Source: Streptomyces caniscabiei
Lineage (GTDB): Bacteria; Actinomycetota; Actinomycetes; Streptomycetales; Streptomycetaceae
Length of the DNA stretch: 64,000 nt
Reading direction: 5' to 3'
Assembly (NCBI RefSeq): GCF_014930365.1
Contig: NZ_JABXWI010000013.1
Span: 1 to 64,000 of the forward strand
Part shown: in pieces, positions 7,861 through 16,073 of the stretch
Layout: the number at the start of each line of letters is the position of its first letter
Numbering within the stretch: the first letter of the stretch is position 1
Position numbers and translations under genes: made by a program
The notes under the pieces: model-generated
The model's input: only the letters and a program-made list of their open reading frames with translations
What the model was told of the DNA's origin: nothing
Database searches by the model: none

Positions 7861-9081
7861 TCAGGCCGTGGCCTCTGCCGTCGCGTCCGCTGAGGTCGCC
7901 CTGGCCGTCAGGGTCGGCTGTGCCGGCTGGGTCGTGCGGCGGCGGCGGACCGGCATGCCCACGGTCGGGTGGGCCACCGCCCAGGCCGCGCCCTTGCAGA
8001 TGATCTCCTTGTAGACGGCGGCGATGCGGCCCGTGAGGGCCTTGGGCAGGGCCTGGTCGTCCGCGGTCACGAACTGGATCAGGCCCTCCTTGCGGCCGAG
8101 CGAGATGCACTGCTGGTAGTAGCGGGCCTCGATCTTCGGGAGCTTGCCGCCGGTCAGGCGGGCCGCGATGGCGTCGGCGGCCTGCCACGCGGTGGGCACC
8201 CCGGATGCGCACGACATCCGCAGCGGCTTGTCGCCGGGACCCGCCACGAGGGCCGCGTCACCGACGGCGTACACCTCGGGGTGCGAGACCGAGCGCATGG
8301 TCCCGTCGACCACGATCTGGCCGGTGCCGGAGACCTCCAGGGTGCTCGCCTCGGCGATCGGGTGGACGGCGAAACCGGTGGCCCACACGGTGACCGCGGC
8401 CGGGACGGGCGTGCCGTCGGTCAGGACGCGGTCGGCCTCGACGGCCGTGACGGCGGTGTGCTCGTGCACGGTGATGCCGAGCCCCGCGCAGACCTTCCGC
8501 AGATGGGCCCGGCCCTTGTCGGAGAGCCAGTCGCCGAATCCGCCGCGGGCTACGAGGGCGACGTCCAGGTCCGGGCGGGTCTCGGCGATCTCGGTCGCGG
8601 CCTCCAGGCCGGTGAGTCCGCCGCCGACGATCACCACGGGCTGCCCCGCGTCCAGCCGGGCCAGCCGCTCGCGCAGCCGGAGCGCTCCGGCGCGGCCGGC
8701 GATCTCGTGGGCGTGCTCGGCGGTGCCGGGGACGCCCTGGGGGTTCCAGCCGCTGCCGAGGGCGTAGACGAGGGTGTCGTACGCCAGTTCCTGCTGTCCG
8801 GCGCCGTGGGCGGTCACGGTGACGGTCCTGCGGTCGGCGTCGACACCGGCGACCTCGGCGAGCTTCACCTCGACGCCGGTGCCCGCGAACATCTCGTCGA
8901 AGGGGCGGGACCTGAGCTCCTGGCCGACCGCCAGCTGGTGCATCCGGACGCGCTCGATGAAGTCGGATTCGGCGTTGACGAGGGTGATGGCGACGTCTGC
9001 GCGGTGCAGCCGCTTGGCGAGACGGCCGGCGACGCCGGCTCCGGTGTAGCCGGCTCCGAGGACGACGATGCGGTGCTGCAT
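7861..9081 (-). CDS. FAD-dependent NAD(P)H oxidoreductase (NDH-2-like), ECF41 partner
   Basis: A 406-residue flavoprotein with two Rossmann motifs: VVLGAGYTGAG at the N-terminus for FAD and VIVGGGLTGLEAA near residue 150 for NAD(P)H, plus the second FAD contact VYAVGDAA near residue 290. This is the pyridine nucleotide-disulphide oxidoreductase/type II NADH dehydrogenase fold, acting at the cytoplasmic membrane face or in the cytoplasm. It lies directly downstream of, and on the same strand as, an ECF41-type sigma gene; ECF41 factors typically control such an adjacent oxidoreductase. A 12-bp hairpin lies in the 180-base gap between them. Confidence 0.85.
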   Translation of the reverse strand: MQHRIVVLGAGYTGAGVAGRLAKRLHRADVAITLVNAESDFIERVRMHQLAVGQELRSRPFDEMFAGTGVEVKLAEVAGVDADRRTVTVTAHGAGQQELAYDTLVYALGSGWNPQGVPGTAEHAHEIAGRAGALRLRERLARLDAGQPVVIVGGGLTGLEAATEIAETRPDLDVALVARGGFGDWLSDKGRAHLRKVCAGLGITVHEHTAVTAVEADRVLTDGTPVPAAVTVWATGFAVHPIAEASTLEVSGTGQIVVDGTMRSVSHPEVYAVGDAALVAGPGDKPLRMSCASGVPTAWQAADAIAARLTGGKLPKIEARYYQQCISLGRKEGLIQFVTADDQALPKALTGRIAAVYKEIICKGAAWAVAHPTVGMPVRRRRTTQPAQPTLTARATSADATAEATA

Positions 9082-9181
9082 TTTCTGCTCCTGTCTGCGC
9101 GGGTCCGAGGCTTGCCTTGCTCGGTCTCGCCCCTTGAACCGGGCAGCCCGCGGTTTCCTGACAGGAATGGAATGTGAAGCA

Positions 9182-9209
9182 GGTCACACCTTCGGTGGAA
9201 GGTGTGACC
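9182..9209 (-). promoter_or_regulatory. Perfect 12-bp stem-loop between ECF41 gene and its oxidoreductase
   Basis: GGTCACACCTTC and GAAGGTGTGACC pair perfectly around a GGTG loop, 52 bases after the sigma stop codon and about 100 bases before the oxidoreductase start. On the minus strand TGTGACC is followed about 18 bases later by TGTC, which resembles but does not match the TGTCACA/CGTC promoter reported for ECF41 factors. It may be a terminator, an operator or part of the target promoter. Confidence 0.45.
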
Positions 9210-9261
9210 CGGGGCGTCGAAGGGTGGCACAAGGCCTTCGGAAAGCCTGTGCAGGCGTTCG

Positions 9262-10206
9262 TCAGAAGGCGTGGAACAGGGGTTCCCCGTGCTCGGTCGC
9301 CGCCCACACCTCGGTCGCGCGCTCCAGCTTGTCGGGGTTGACCTGGCTGCGGAACGCGACGATGCCGTCCGCGCCGATCTCCAGGCAGATGACCCCGACG
9401 ACCCGGCCTTCGACGACCGCCAGGACCGCGGGGCCGCCGTTGGCCGTCGAGATGTAGATCGCGGGTGATCCGCCCACCAGGGACCGCTTGACCGGGGCCG
9501 GCTTGAACAGGCCCCGCATGAACTTCGCGACCGCGAGAGCGCCCTCGAACGCCTTGGCGCGGGCCGGGACCTTGCCGCCGCCGTCGCCGACCGCGATGGC
9601 GTCCGAGGTGAGCAGCCTGACCAGCGGCTCGGTCTTCCCGCTGGTGGCCGCCGCGAGGAACTCCTCGACGATCCGCCGGGCCGCCGCCTCGTCGATCTCC
9701 GTACGGGCCTTCCCCGCCGCCACGTGCTTCTTCGCGCGGTGGAAGATCTGCTGGCTGGCGGCCTCGCTGATGTCGAGGATCTCGGCGATCTCCCGGTGCG
9801 GGTAGTCGAAGGCCTCCTTCAGCACGTACACCGCCCGCTCGTTGGGGCTGAGGCGCTCCAGCAGGGTGAGGACCGCGTACGAGACGGATTCGCGCTGTTC
9901 GGCGGTGTCGGCCGGGCCGAGCATCCGGTCGCCCTCGAGCAGCGGCTCGGGCAGCCACTGGCCCACGTAGGTCTCCCGGCGGGCGCGGGCGGAGGTGAGC
10001 TGGTTGAGGCACAGGTTGGTGAGCACCTTCGTCAGCCAGGCCTCGGGCACCTCGATCCGGTCGACATCGGCCGCCTGCCAGCGCAGGAAGGTCTCCTGCA
10101 CGGCGTCCTCCGCCTCGCCCGCCGAGCCGAGGAGGCGATACGCGATCGCCTCCAGACGGGGCCTCGTCGCCTCGAACCGGTCCACGTCGTGCATCGTCAG
10201 CGCCAT
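9262..10206 (-). CDS. ECF41-type RNA polymerase sigma factor
   Basis: A 314-residue sigma factor with region 2 (about 10-75, AGEAEDAVQETFLRW) and region 4 (about 105-165, LSPNERAVYVLKEAFDYPHREIA), then a SnoaL-like C-terminal extension. Three motifs mark it as ECF41: WLPEP at 84-88 in the linker, DGGGK at 208-212 and NPDKL at 290-294. In this group the C-terminal domain regulates the sigma factor instead of a separate anti-sigma, and the target is usually a neighbouring oxidoreductase, as here. A large palindromic element (10217-10385) ends only 10 bases before its start codon, so its promoter lies inside or beyond that element. Confidence 0.92.
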   Translation of the reverse strand: MALTMHDVDRFEATRPRLEAIAYRLLGSAGEAEDAVQETFLRWQAADVDRIEVPEAWLTKVLTNLCLNQLTSARARRETYVGQWLPEPLLEGDRMLGPADTAEQRESVSYAVLTLLERLSPNERAVYVLKEAFDYPHREIAEILDISEAASQQIFHRAKKHVAAGKARTEIDEAAARRIVEEFLAAATSGKTEPLVRLLTSDAIAVGDGGGKVPARAKAFEGALAVAKFMRGLFKPAPVKRSLVGGSPAIYISTANGGPAVLAVVEGRVVGVICLEIGADGIVAFRSQVNPDKLERATEVWAATEHGEPLFHAF

Positions 10207-10216
10207 GTCCCGGATC

Positions 10217-10385
10217 CTAGTGCCGCGTCAGGCAACGTTTGCCCGTCAAGGAGCGGCGTCCGGTGCGTGCTCTCGGTGTGTCGGCCGAAAGCCCTCGTAC
10301 TGGATGTACTTGGGTTTTCGGCCGGTGCGGCGAGAGGGCGTGCCGGGCGTCGCGACGGGGCGAACGTTGCCTGCCGCGGCACTAG
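10217..10385. mobile_element. MITE-like palindromic element A
   Basis: 169 bases that form one long imperfect inverted repeat, arms 10217-10300 and 10306-10385 around GTAC-TGGAT-GTAC. The outer ends are CTAG followed by TGCCGCGTCAGGCAACGT on one side and its near complement on the other, so CTAG brackets both ends. There is no coding capacity. An inner 33-base core (10248-10280, AAGGAGCGGCGT...) recurs with three changes in element B (16697-16729, reverse complement). It fits a non-autonomous insertion element or mobile palindrome. Confidence 0.7.
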
Positions 10386-10498
10386 TGCGCGGAGGAGATC
10401 CCTGATCACCCTTGGTTACTATGCTCCCTTCATGCCGGAGGCGGGCAGCTCGGTTCGAGCGTGGATCGCGAGGTCGAAGAGATGGGTGGCCGGGGAAC

Positions 10499-11254
10499 GT
10501 GCTGAAAGAGGTCGCCGCGACCCGCTACATCACCCCGCTGCGGGAGGGCGGATCGCTGCCCGGTCTCGTCGAGGGCCACGACGGCGGGACGTACGTCCTG
10601 AAGTTCACCGGCGCGGGGCAGGGGCGCAAGACCCTGGTCGCGGAGGTGGTCTGCGGTGAGTTGGCGCGACGGCTCGGGCTGCGCGTGCCCGGTCTCGTGA
10701 CCCTCGGCCTCGACCCCGTCCTCGGCCTCGGCGAACCCGACGAGCAGGTGCAGGAGCTGATCAAGTCCAGCGGCGGCACCAACCTGGGCATGGACTTCCT
10801 GACCCGGGCGATCGGCTTCGACCCGCTGGCCTTCGGGGTCGGCCCCGAGGAGGCCGGGCGGATCGTCTGGTTCGACGCGCTGATCAACAACGTCGACCGC
10901 TCCTGGCGCAACCCCAACCTGCTGATGTGGCACGGCGAGCTGTGGCTCATCGACCACGGCGCCACCATGATCTGGCACCACCACTGGCCCGGCGCCCGCG
11001 CCTCCGCCGCCAAGCCGTACGACGCCGCCGACCACGCCCTCGCCCGCTTCGGCCCCGATGTCGCGGCGGCCGCCGCCGAACTCGCGCCTCTGGTCACCGA
11101 GGACCTGCTCGCCGAGGTGACCGCCGAGATCCCGGACGTCTGGCTGACGGGCGAGCCCGGCTTCGAGACGCCGGACGCGCTGCGGCGGGCGTACGCGGAA
11201 CCCTTGCTCGCCCGTGCCGCCGGCATCCACGAACGTATCGAGGGGATCAAGTGA
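10499..11254 (+). CDS. HipA-like kinase-fold protein
   Basis: A 251-residue protein resembling the kinase core of HipA family proteins: an N-terminal ATP-binding region (GTYVLKFTGAGQGRKTLVAE, with the lysine in YVLKF), then WFDALINNVDRSWRNPNLL, which resembles the catalytic Asp-x-x-x-x-Asn loop, and LWLIDHGATM for the metal-binding Asp. It lacks the HipA N-terminal subdomain and has no HipB antitoxin next to it. Instead it overlaps the following DUF3037 gene by 4 bases (GTGA). The GTG at 10499 begins the conserved LKEVAATRYITPL. The substrate is unknown; co-translation points to a functional pair. Confidence 0.75.
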   Translation: MLKEVAATRYITPLREGGSLPGLVEGHDGGTYVLKFTGAGQGRKTLVAEVVCGELARRLGLRVPGLVTLGLDPVLGLGEPDEQVQELIKSSGGTNLGMDFLTRAIGFDPLAFGVGPEEAGRIVWFDALINNVDRSWRNPNLLMWHGELWLIDHGATMIWHHHWPGARASAAKPYDAADHALARFGPDVAAAAAELAPLVTEDLLAEVTAEIPDVWLTGEPGFETPDALRRAYAEPLLARAAGIHERIEGIK

Positions 11255-11661
11255 GCGACCGCTTCCTGGGGACCGGCGCGACGGGGCAGGACGTCTACGA
11301 GTACGCGCTGCTGCGGATCGTGCCCCGCGTCGAGCGCGGTGAGTGCTTCAACGCGGGCGTCCTCGTCTACAGCCGCTCCCGGGCCCTGGTGGCGGCCCGC
11401 ACCCACCTCGACGAGACCAAGCTGCTCGCCCTCGACCCGGGGGCGGACGTGGCGGGCGTACGCGCCGCGCTGCGCGCCGTGGAGGGGGTGTGCGCCGGGG
11501 GAGAGGCCGCCGGGCAGGCCGCGCGCGACGACGCCGGACGGCGGTTCCGGTGGCTCGTCGCGCCCCGGTCCACGGTCGTCCAGGCGGGACCCGTGCACAC
11601 TGGGCTCACCGCGGATCCGGCGGCGGAGGCCGAGCGGCTGCTCGCCCTGCTGGTGAAGTGA
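11251..11661 (+). CDS. DUF3037 protein, partner of HipA-like kinase
   Basis: A 136-residue protein with the conserved opening of DUF3037 (YEYALLRIVPRVERGECFNAGVLVY) and no recognised catalytic motif. The GTG start at 11251 overlaps the stop of the kinase-like gene in a GTGA junction, which implies translational coupling. DUF3037 genes are often found beside HipA-like kinase genes; whether the pair is a toxin-antitoxin-like module, a regulator pair or something else is not known. No ribosome binding site is needed beyond the coupling, and none is strong. Downstream is a clear sigma-70-type promoter for the fabG operon. Confidence 0.8.
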   Translation: MSDRFLGTGATGQDVYEYALLRIVPRVERGECFNAGVLVYSRSRALVAARTHLDETKLLALDPGADVAGVRAALRAVEGVCAGGEAAGQAARDDAGRRFRWLVAPRSTVVQAGPVHTGLTADPAAEAERLLALLVK

Positions 11662-11713
11662 CCCGCCGACACGAGGCGACCCACCGACGTAAGGCATCAC
11701 ACCTGGTGGAACG

Positions 11714-11742
11714 TTGACACCGGGTGCCAGGACTTCTAGCGT
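11714..11742 (+). promoter_or_regulatory. Housekeeping-type promoter of the two-SDR operon
   Basis: TTGACA at 11714-11719 is followed after 17 bases by TAGCGT at 11737-11742, close to the consensus for the main sigma factor HrdB. Transcription would start near 11750, about 77 bases before the first gene. Confidence 0.75.
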
Positions 11743-11760
11743 CACCTGTGCTGAAGGTAC

Positions 11761-11774
11761 TAAGCGGTCGCTCA
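11761..11774. promoter_or_regulatory. Near-palindromic site in fabG leader
   Basis: TAAGCGGTCGCTCA is a near-perfect inverted repeat (TAAGCG / CGCTCA with one mismatch) placed just after the predicted transcription start. It resembles TetR-family operators found before fatty-acid metabolism genes in actinobacteria. No TetR gene is adjacent, so the regulator would act from elsewhere. Confidence 0.4.
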
Positions 11775-11826
11775 CCATCAGGGGAGCACCGCAGGAGCCG
11801 CATCCCAAGGGCGAGGAGAACCAGCA

Positions 11827-12588
11827 ATGTCCACCACTGAGCAGCGTGTCGCCGTGGTCACGGGTGGCGCGCGCGGCATCGGCGCCGCGACCGCCGTACG
11901 ACTGGCCGCCGAGGGGCGGGCCGTCGCGGTGATCGACCTCGACGAGGCCGCCTGCAAGGACACCGTGGAGAAGATCACCGCCGCTGGCGGCAGGGCGCTC
12001 GCGGTCGGCTGTGACGTCTCCGACGAGGCCCAGGTCGAGGCCGCCGTCACCCGGATCGCCGAGGAGCTGGGCGCCCCGACGATCCTGGTGAACAACGCGG
12101 GCGTGCTCCGCGACAACCTGCTGTTCAAGATGGGCGCGTCCGACTGGGACACGGTCATGAACGTGCACCTGCGTGGCGCCTTCCTGATGGCCAAGGCGGT
12201 GCAGAAGTACATGGTCGAGGCCAAGTTCGGCCGGATCGTGAACCTCTCCTCGTCGTCCGCCCTCGGCAACCGGGGCCAGGCCAACTACTCCGCCGCCAAG
12301 GCCGGTCTGCAGGGCTTCACCAAGACCCTGGCCATCGAGCTGGGCAAGTTCGGCGTCACCGCCAACGCGGTCGCCCCCGGCTTCATCGTCACCGACATGA
12401 CCGCCGCCACCGCCGCCCGCGTCGGCATGGGCTTCGAGGACTTCCAGGCCGCAGCGGCCACCCAGATCCCCGTGCAGCGCGTGGGCCGCCCGGAGGACAT
12501 CGCCGGAGCCATCGCCTACTTCACGGGCGAGGACGCCGGATTCGTCTCCGGCCAGGTGCTGTACGTCGCCGGCGGACCGCTCAACTAA
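11827..12588 (+). CDS. fabG: 3-oxoacyl-ACP reductase-like SDR (FabG family)
   Basis: A 253-residue short-chain dehydrogenase: cofactor motif TGGARGIG (residues about 14-21), NNAG near 87, and the catalytic Ser plus Tyr-x-x-x-Lys (YSAAK near 157-161). FabG-type enzymes reduce 3-oxoacyl thioesters with NADPH in the cytoplasm. The acidic residue after strand 2 (VIDLDEA) would rather favour NAD. It is first in an operon, 12 bases ahead of a second SDR gene, behind a strong promoter and a possible TetR-type site. Role in fatty acid, beta-oxidation or polyketide metabolism cannot be decided from the sequence. Confidence 0.85.
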   Translation: MSTTEQRVAVVTGGARGIGAATAVRLAAEGRAVAVIDLDEAACKDTVEKITAAGGRALAVGCDVSDEAQVEAAVTRIAEELGAPTILVNNAGVLRDNLLFKMGASDWDTVMNVHLRGAFLMAKAVQKYMVEAKFGRIVNLSSSSALGNRGQANYSAAKAGLQGFTKTLAIELGKFGVTANAVAPGFIVTDMTAATAARVGMGFEDFQAAAATQIPVQRVGRPEDIAGAIAYFTGEDAGFVSGQVLYVAGGPLN

Positions 12589-12600
12589 GGGATCCAGAAC

Positions 12601-13368
12601 ATGACTTCGGTGGAACTCCCCGAGCTTTCGGGCAAGGTCGCGCTCATCACCGGCGCCAGCCGCGGCATCGGCTACGGCATCGCCGAGGCCCTCGTCGCAC
12701 GCGGCGACCGGGTCTGCATCACCGGCCGCAACGAGGACGCGCTCAAGGAGGCCGTCGAGCAGCTCGGCGCCGACCGCGTCATCGGCGTCGCCGGCAAGGC
12801 CCACGACGAGGCCCACCAGGCCCTCGCCGTCGAGCGCACGATGGAGGCCTTCGGCCGCGTCGACTACCTGGTCAACAACGCCGGTACGAACCCGGTGTTC
12901 GGCCCGATCGCCGACCTCGACCTGAACGTGGCCCGCAAGGTGTTCGAGACCAATGTCGTCTCCGCGCTCGGCTTCGCGCAGAGGACCTGGCACGCCTGGC
13001 AGAAGGACAACGGCGGCGCCATCGTCAACATCGCCTCCGTCGCCGGTGTCTCCGCGTCGCCGTTCATCGGCGCGTACGGCATCAGCAAGGCCGCCATGAT
13101 CAACCTGACCGTCCAGCTGGCGCACGAGTACGCGCCCAAGGTGCGGGCCAACGCGATCGCGCCCGCCGTGGTGAAGACCAAGTTCGCCCAGGCCCTCTAC
13201 GAGGGCCGGGAGGCCGAGGCGGCCGCGGCCTACCCGCTCGGTCGGCTCGGTGTGCCCTCCGACATCGGGGGCGCCGCCGCCTTCCTCACCTCCGAGCAGT
13301 CCGACTGGATCACCGGCCAGACCCTCGTGGTCGACGGCGGCATCTTCCTCAACGCCGGGGTGGGCTGA
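12601..13368 (+). CDS. SDR-family oxidoreductase
   Basis: A 255-residue short-chain dehydrogenase with TGASRGIG for the cofactor, NNAG and YGISK as the catalytic Tyr-Lys pair, and a C-terminal VVDGGIFLNAG typical of FabG-like proteins. The substrate is probably a 3-oxoacyl-CoA/ACP or a related ketone. It follows the fabG-like gene by 12 bases and is followed by a strong terminator, so the two form one operon. Pairs of SDR genes like this may act on different chain lengths or form hetero-oligomers; that is inference. Confidence 0.85.
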   Translation: MTSVELPELSGKVALITGASRGIGYGIAEALVARGDRVCITGRNEDALKEAVEQLGADRVIGVAGKAHDEAHQALAVERTMEAFGRVDYLVNNAGTNPVFGPIADLDLNVARKVFETNVVSALGFAQRTWHAWQKDNGGAIVNIASVAGVSASPFIGAYGISKAAMINLTVQLAHEYAPKVRANAIAPAVVKTKFAQALYEGREAEAAAAYPLGRLGVPSDIGGAAAFLTSEQSDWITGQTLVVDGGIFLNAGVG

Positions 13369-13376
13369 CAGAGTAC

Positions 13377-13422
13377 GGACGGGCGCCGGTCCCGATTCAC
13401 CGAACATCTCCGGCGCCCGTCC
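13377..13422 (+). terminator. Strong hairpin terminator of the SDR operon
   Basis: A perfect 13-bp stem, GGACGGGCGCCGG with CCGGCGCCCGTCC, and a 20-base loop start 8 bases after the stop codon of the second SDR gene. There is no U-tract, as is usual in Streptomyces. Confidence 0.75.
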
Positions 13423-13555
13423 GCACCCCTCACGGGGCCTCGACAAAGCCGTCACACGCGGACCGACCAAGGGCTCCACCGGCCGGGCGGGACCGGCTCG
13501 GGGGCCTGCGGTATCGTTCGGCCACTCTTGGTACGGCATTTCGAGGAGCATGCAC

Positions 13556-15136
13556 GTGTTCAACCGGAACCGATACTTGCCGCCACTCGCGGTGATCGCG
13601 TCCATATCCGTGGTGACCGGGTGCGGTGTGTTCTCCTCGGACGCCTCCGACGAGGCGGACCCCATCATCGTGGGGACCACCAGTACGCCGAGCACCCTGG
13701 ACCCGGCCGCCGCCTGGGACAGCTCCTGGGAGCTGATGCGCAACGTCTTCCAGCCCCTGCTCGGCTACTCGCCCGGCGGGTCCGAGCCCGAGCCGGACGC
13801 CGCCGAGAACTGCGAGTTCACGGACAGCTCCAGCACGGTCTACAGCTGCACGCTGCGCGAGGGACTGAAGTTCTCCAACGGGCACGCGCTGGACGCCAGG
13901 GCCGTCAAGTACTCGTTCGACCGCATCAAGAAGATCAACGTCAACGGCGGCCCCGCCGGTCTGCTGACCACCCTCTCCCGGGTGCAGACGAAGGGCGACC
14001 GCGAGGTCGTCTTCCACCTCAGCCAGCCCGACGCGACCTTCCCCCTGGTGCTCACCACGCCCGCGATGTCGATCGTGGACCCCGCGGAGTACCCCGCGGA
14101 CAAGCTCCGCGAGGGCACGGACATCGTCGGCTCCGGGCCCTACAACCTCGCCTCCTACGAGGACGGCAAGACGGCCGAGCTGGTCCGCAACGACAACTAC
14201 AAGGGCATCGCGGACCTCAAGAACTCCGGCGTCACCATCCAGTACTTCCAGCAGTCGGACGAGATGGTCAAGGCGCTCAAGGACAAGGACATCTCGGTCA
14301 TCTACCGGGGTCTCGGCGCCTCGGACATCGTGGACATCCAGACCAACCACGACCAGGAGGGGCTCCAGATCGTGGAGAACCCCACCACCGAGATCAGCTA
14401 CCTGGTGTTCAACCCCAAGGACCCCTGGACGAAGAACCCCGCGGTCCGCAAGGCGGTCGCCCAGGTCCTCGACCGGCCGGCGCTCGCGCACAACATCTAC
14501 AAGGACACCGTCGAGCCGCTGTACTCCATGATCCCCAGGGGTCTGGTGGGCCACACGACGGGCTTCTTCGACGACTACGGCAACCCCAGCGCGACCAAGG
14601 CGAAGTCCATCCTGGCCGAGGCGGGCATCACCGAAACGGTTCCTCTTGAGCTCTGGTACACCACCGACCGCTACGGCTCCCAGACCAAGCCGGCCTTCGA
14701 GGAGCTCAAGCGGCAGCTGGAGGCGTCCGGACTCTTCGAGGTCACGCTGAAGAGCCGCCCCTGGAAGACCTACTCCGAGGGCTACCAGAACGGCGAGTAC
14801 CCGGTCTTCGGACGTGGCTGGAACCCCGACTTCAACGACGCCGACAACTTCATCGCCCCCTTCGTGGGCGAGCAGAACGCGCTCGGCACCCCGTACAAGT
14901 CCCCCGAGATCACGGACAAGCTGCTCCCGGAGTCCCGCGCCGAGAGCGACCGCGGGGCCGTCTCCGAGGAGTTCGAGGAGGCCCAGCAGATCCTCGTGGA
15001 CGACGCCCGCCTGATCCCGCTGTGGCAGGGCAAGGCGTACACGGCCGCCAACGAGGAGATCGCCGGCCTGGAGAACGTCATCGACCCCGCGACGATGATG
15101 ACCATGTGGCAGCTGTCCTGGAAGACCAGCTGGTAG
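13556..15136 (+). CDS. ABC transporter substrate-binding lipoprotein (oligopeptide type, SBP_bac_5)
   Basis: A 526-residue extracytoplasmic solute-binding protein. The signal peptide ends in a lipobox, VTGC, at about residue 22, so it is a membrane-anchored lipoprotein. The mature part has family 5 features: TLDPAAAWDSSWELMRNVFQPLL, ALDARAVKYSFDRI and GRGWNPDFNDADNF. Family 5 proteins bind peptides, nickel or sugars for uptake. No permease or ATPase genes are adjacent, so it is an orphan. The GTG at 13556 has GAGGAG 7 bases upstream; the ATG at 13550 is too close to that site. Confidence 0.88.
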   Translation: MFNRNRYLPPLAVIASISVVTGCGVFSSDASDEADPIIVGTTSTPSTLDPAAAWDSSWELMRNVFQPLLGYSPGGSEPEPDAAENCEFTDSSSTVYSCTLREGLKFSNGHALDARAVKYSFDRIKKINVNGGPAGLLTTLSRVQTKGDREVVFHLSQPDATFPLVLTTPAMSIVDPAEYPADKLREGTDIVGSGPYNLASYEDGKTAELVRNDNYKGIADLKNSGVTIQYFQQSDEMVKALKDKDISVIYRGLGASDIVDIQTNHDQEGLQIVENPTTEISYLVFNPKDPWTKNPAVRKAVAQVLDRPALAHNIYKDTVEPLYSMIPRGLVGHTTGFFDDYGNPSATKAKSILAEAGITETVPLELWYTTDRYGSQTKPAFEELKRQLEASGLFEVTLKSRPWKTYSEGYQNGEYPVFGRGWNPDFNDADNFIAPFVGEQNALGTPYKSPEITDKLLPESRAESDRGAVSEEFEEAQQILVDDARLIPLWQGKAYTAANEEIAGLENVIDPATMMTMWQLSWKTSW

Positions 15137-15279
15137 TTCCGGTGGGATCCAGGGTGCCGGGTCACGATGTCAGTGGGCGCCTGTAGGTTCTGTGCTCTGA
15201 CGGCGGCCGTGCCTCGCGCGGCTGCCCATGGCCGCGTCTTCCGCGGCCGTGAAGTGAGCGCACACCGGAGGAAGTTGAC

Positions 15280-15963
15280 GTGACCGACATCGCCATGCTG
15301 CCCGAGTCCTGGCGCGGGGTCCTGGGGGACGAGCTGCAGCAGCCCTACTTCAAGGAACTCACCGAGTTCGTCGAGGAGGAGCGCGCCAAGGGTCCCGTCT
15401 ACCCTCCCCGTGAGCAGGTCTTCGCCGCGCTCGACGCCACCCCGTACGAGAGCGTGAAGGTGCTGGTCCTCGGCCAGGACCCGTACCACGGCGAGGGCCA
15501 GGGCCACGGGCTGTGCTTCTCCGTGCGGCCCGGCGTGAAGACCCCGCCCTCGCTGCGGAACATCTACAAGGAGATGCAGGCCGAGCTGGGCACCCCGATC
15601 CCGGACAACGGCTATCTGATGCCGTGGGCCCAGCAGGGCGTGCTGCTGCTCAACGCGGTCCTCACCGTCCGCGCCGGCGAGGCCAACTCGCACAAGGGCA
15701 AGGGCTGGGAGAAGTTCACCGACGCGGTGATCCGCGCGGTGGCCGACCGGCCCGATCCGGCGGTCTTCGTGCTGTGGGGCAACTACGCGCAGAAGAAGCT
15801 CCCGCTGATCGACGAGGAGCGCCACGCGGTGGTGAAGGGCGCGCACCCCTCGCCGCTGTCGGCCAAGAAGTTCTTCGGCTCCCAGCCGTTCACGCAGATC
15901 AACGAGGCTGTCGCCCGGCAGGGCCACGAGCCGATCGACTGGACGATCCCCGACCTGGGCTGA
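15280..15963 (+). CDS. ung: Uracil-DNA glycosylase
   Basis: A 227-residue family 1 uracil-DNA glycosylase that removes uracil from DNA in base excision repair. The water-activating loop GQDPYHGEGQ (Asp67), the LLLNAVLTV uracil-binding strand and the HPSPLS DNA-intercalation loop are all present and the length is normal. The GTG start has GGAGGAAG upstream. It is a single gene; a promoter-like region lies within the 143 bases before it. Streptomyces genomes usually carry more than one ung-like gene. Confidence 0.95.
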   Translation: MTDIAMLPESWRGVLGDELQQPYFKELTEFVEEERAKGPVYPPREQVFAALDATPYESVKVLVLGQDPYHGEGQGHGLCFSVRPGVKTPPSLRNIYKEMQAELGTPIPDNGYLMPWAQQGVLLLNAVLTVRAGEANSHKGKGWEKFTDAVIRAVADRPDPAVFVLWGNYAQKKLPLIDEERHAVVKGAHPSPLSAKKFFGSQPFTQINEAVARQGHEPIDWTIPDLG

Positions 15964-16073
15964 CGGCCCGCTGGCTCCGGCCGTACGGAGCCGCCTGACC
16001 CGGATTGCCGGTGCCTGCCGTTAGCGTCGGGGGTTACAGACGGGTCAGGGGGCCGACGAGTGCGGAGGACGCG

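Noticed and set aside
13377..13422. Hairpin as a palindromic mobile element like A and B
   Set aside because: Only a 13-bp stem, no CTAG ends and it lies directly after an operon: an ordinary terminator.
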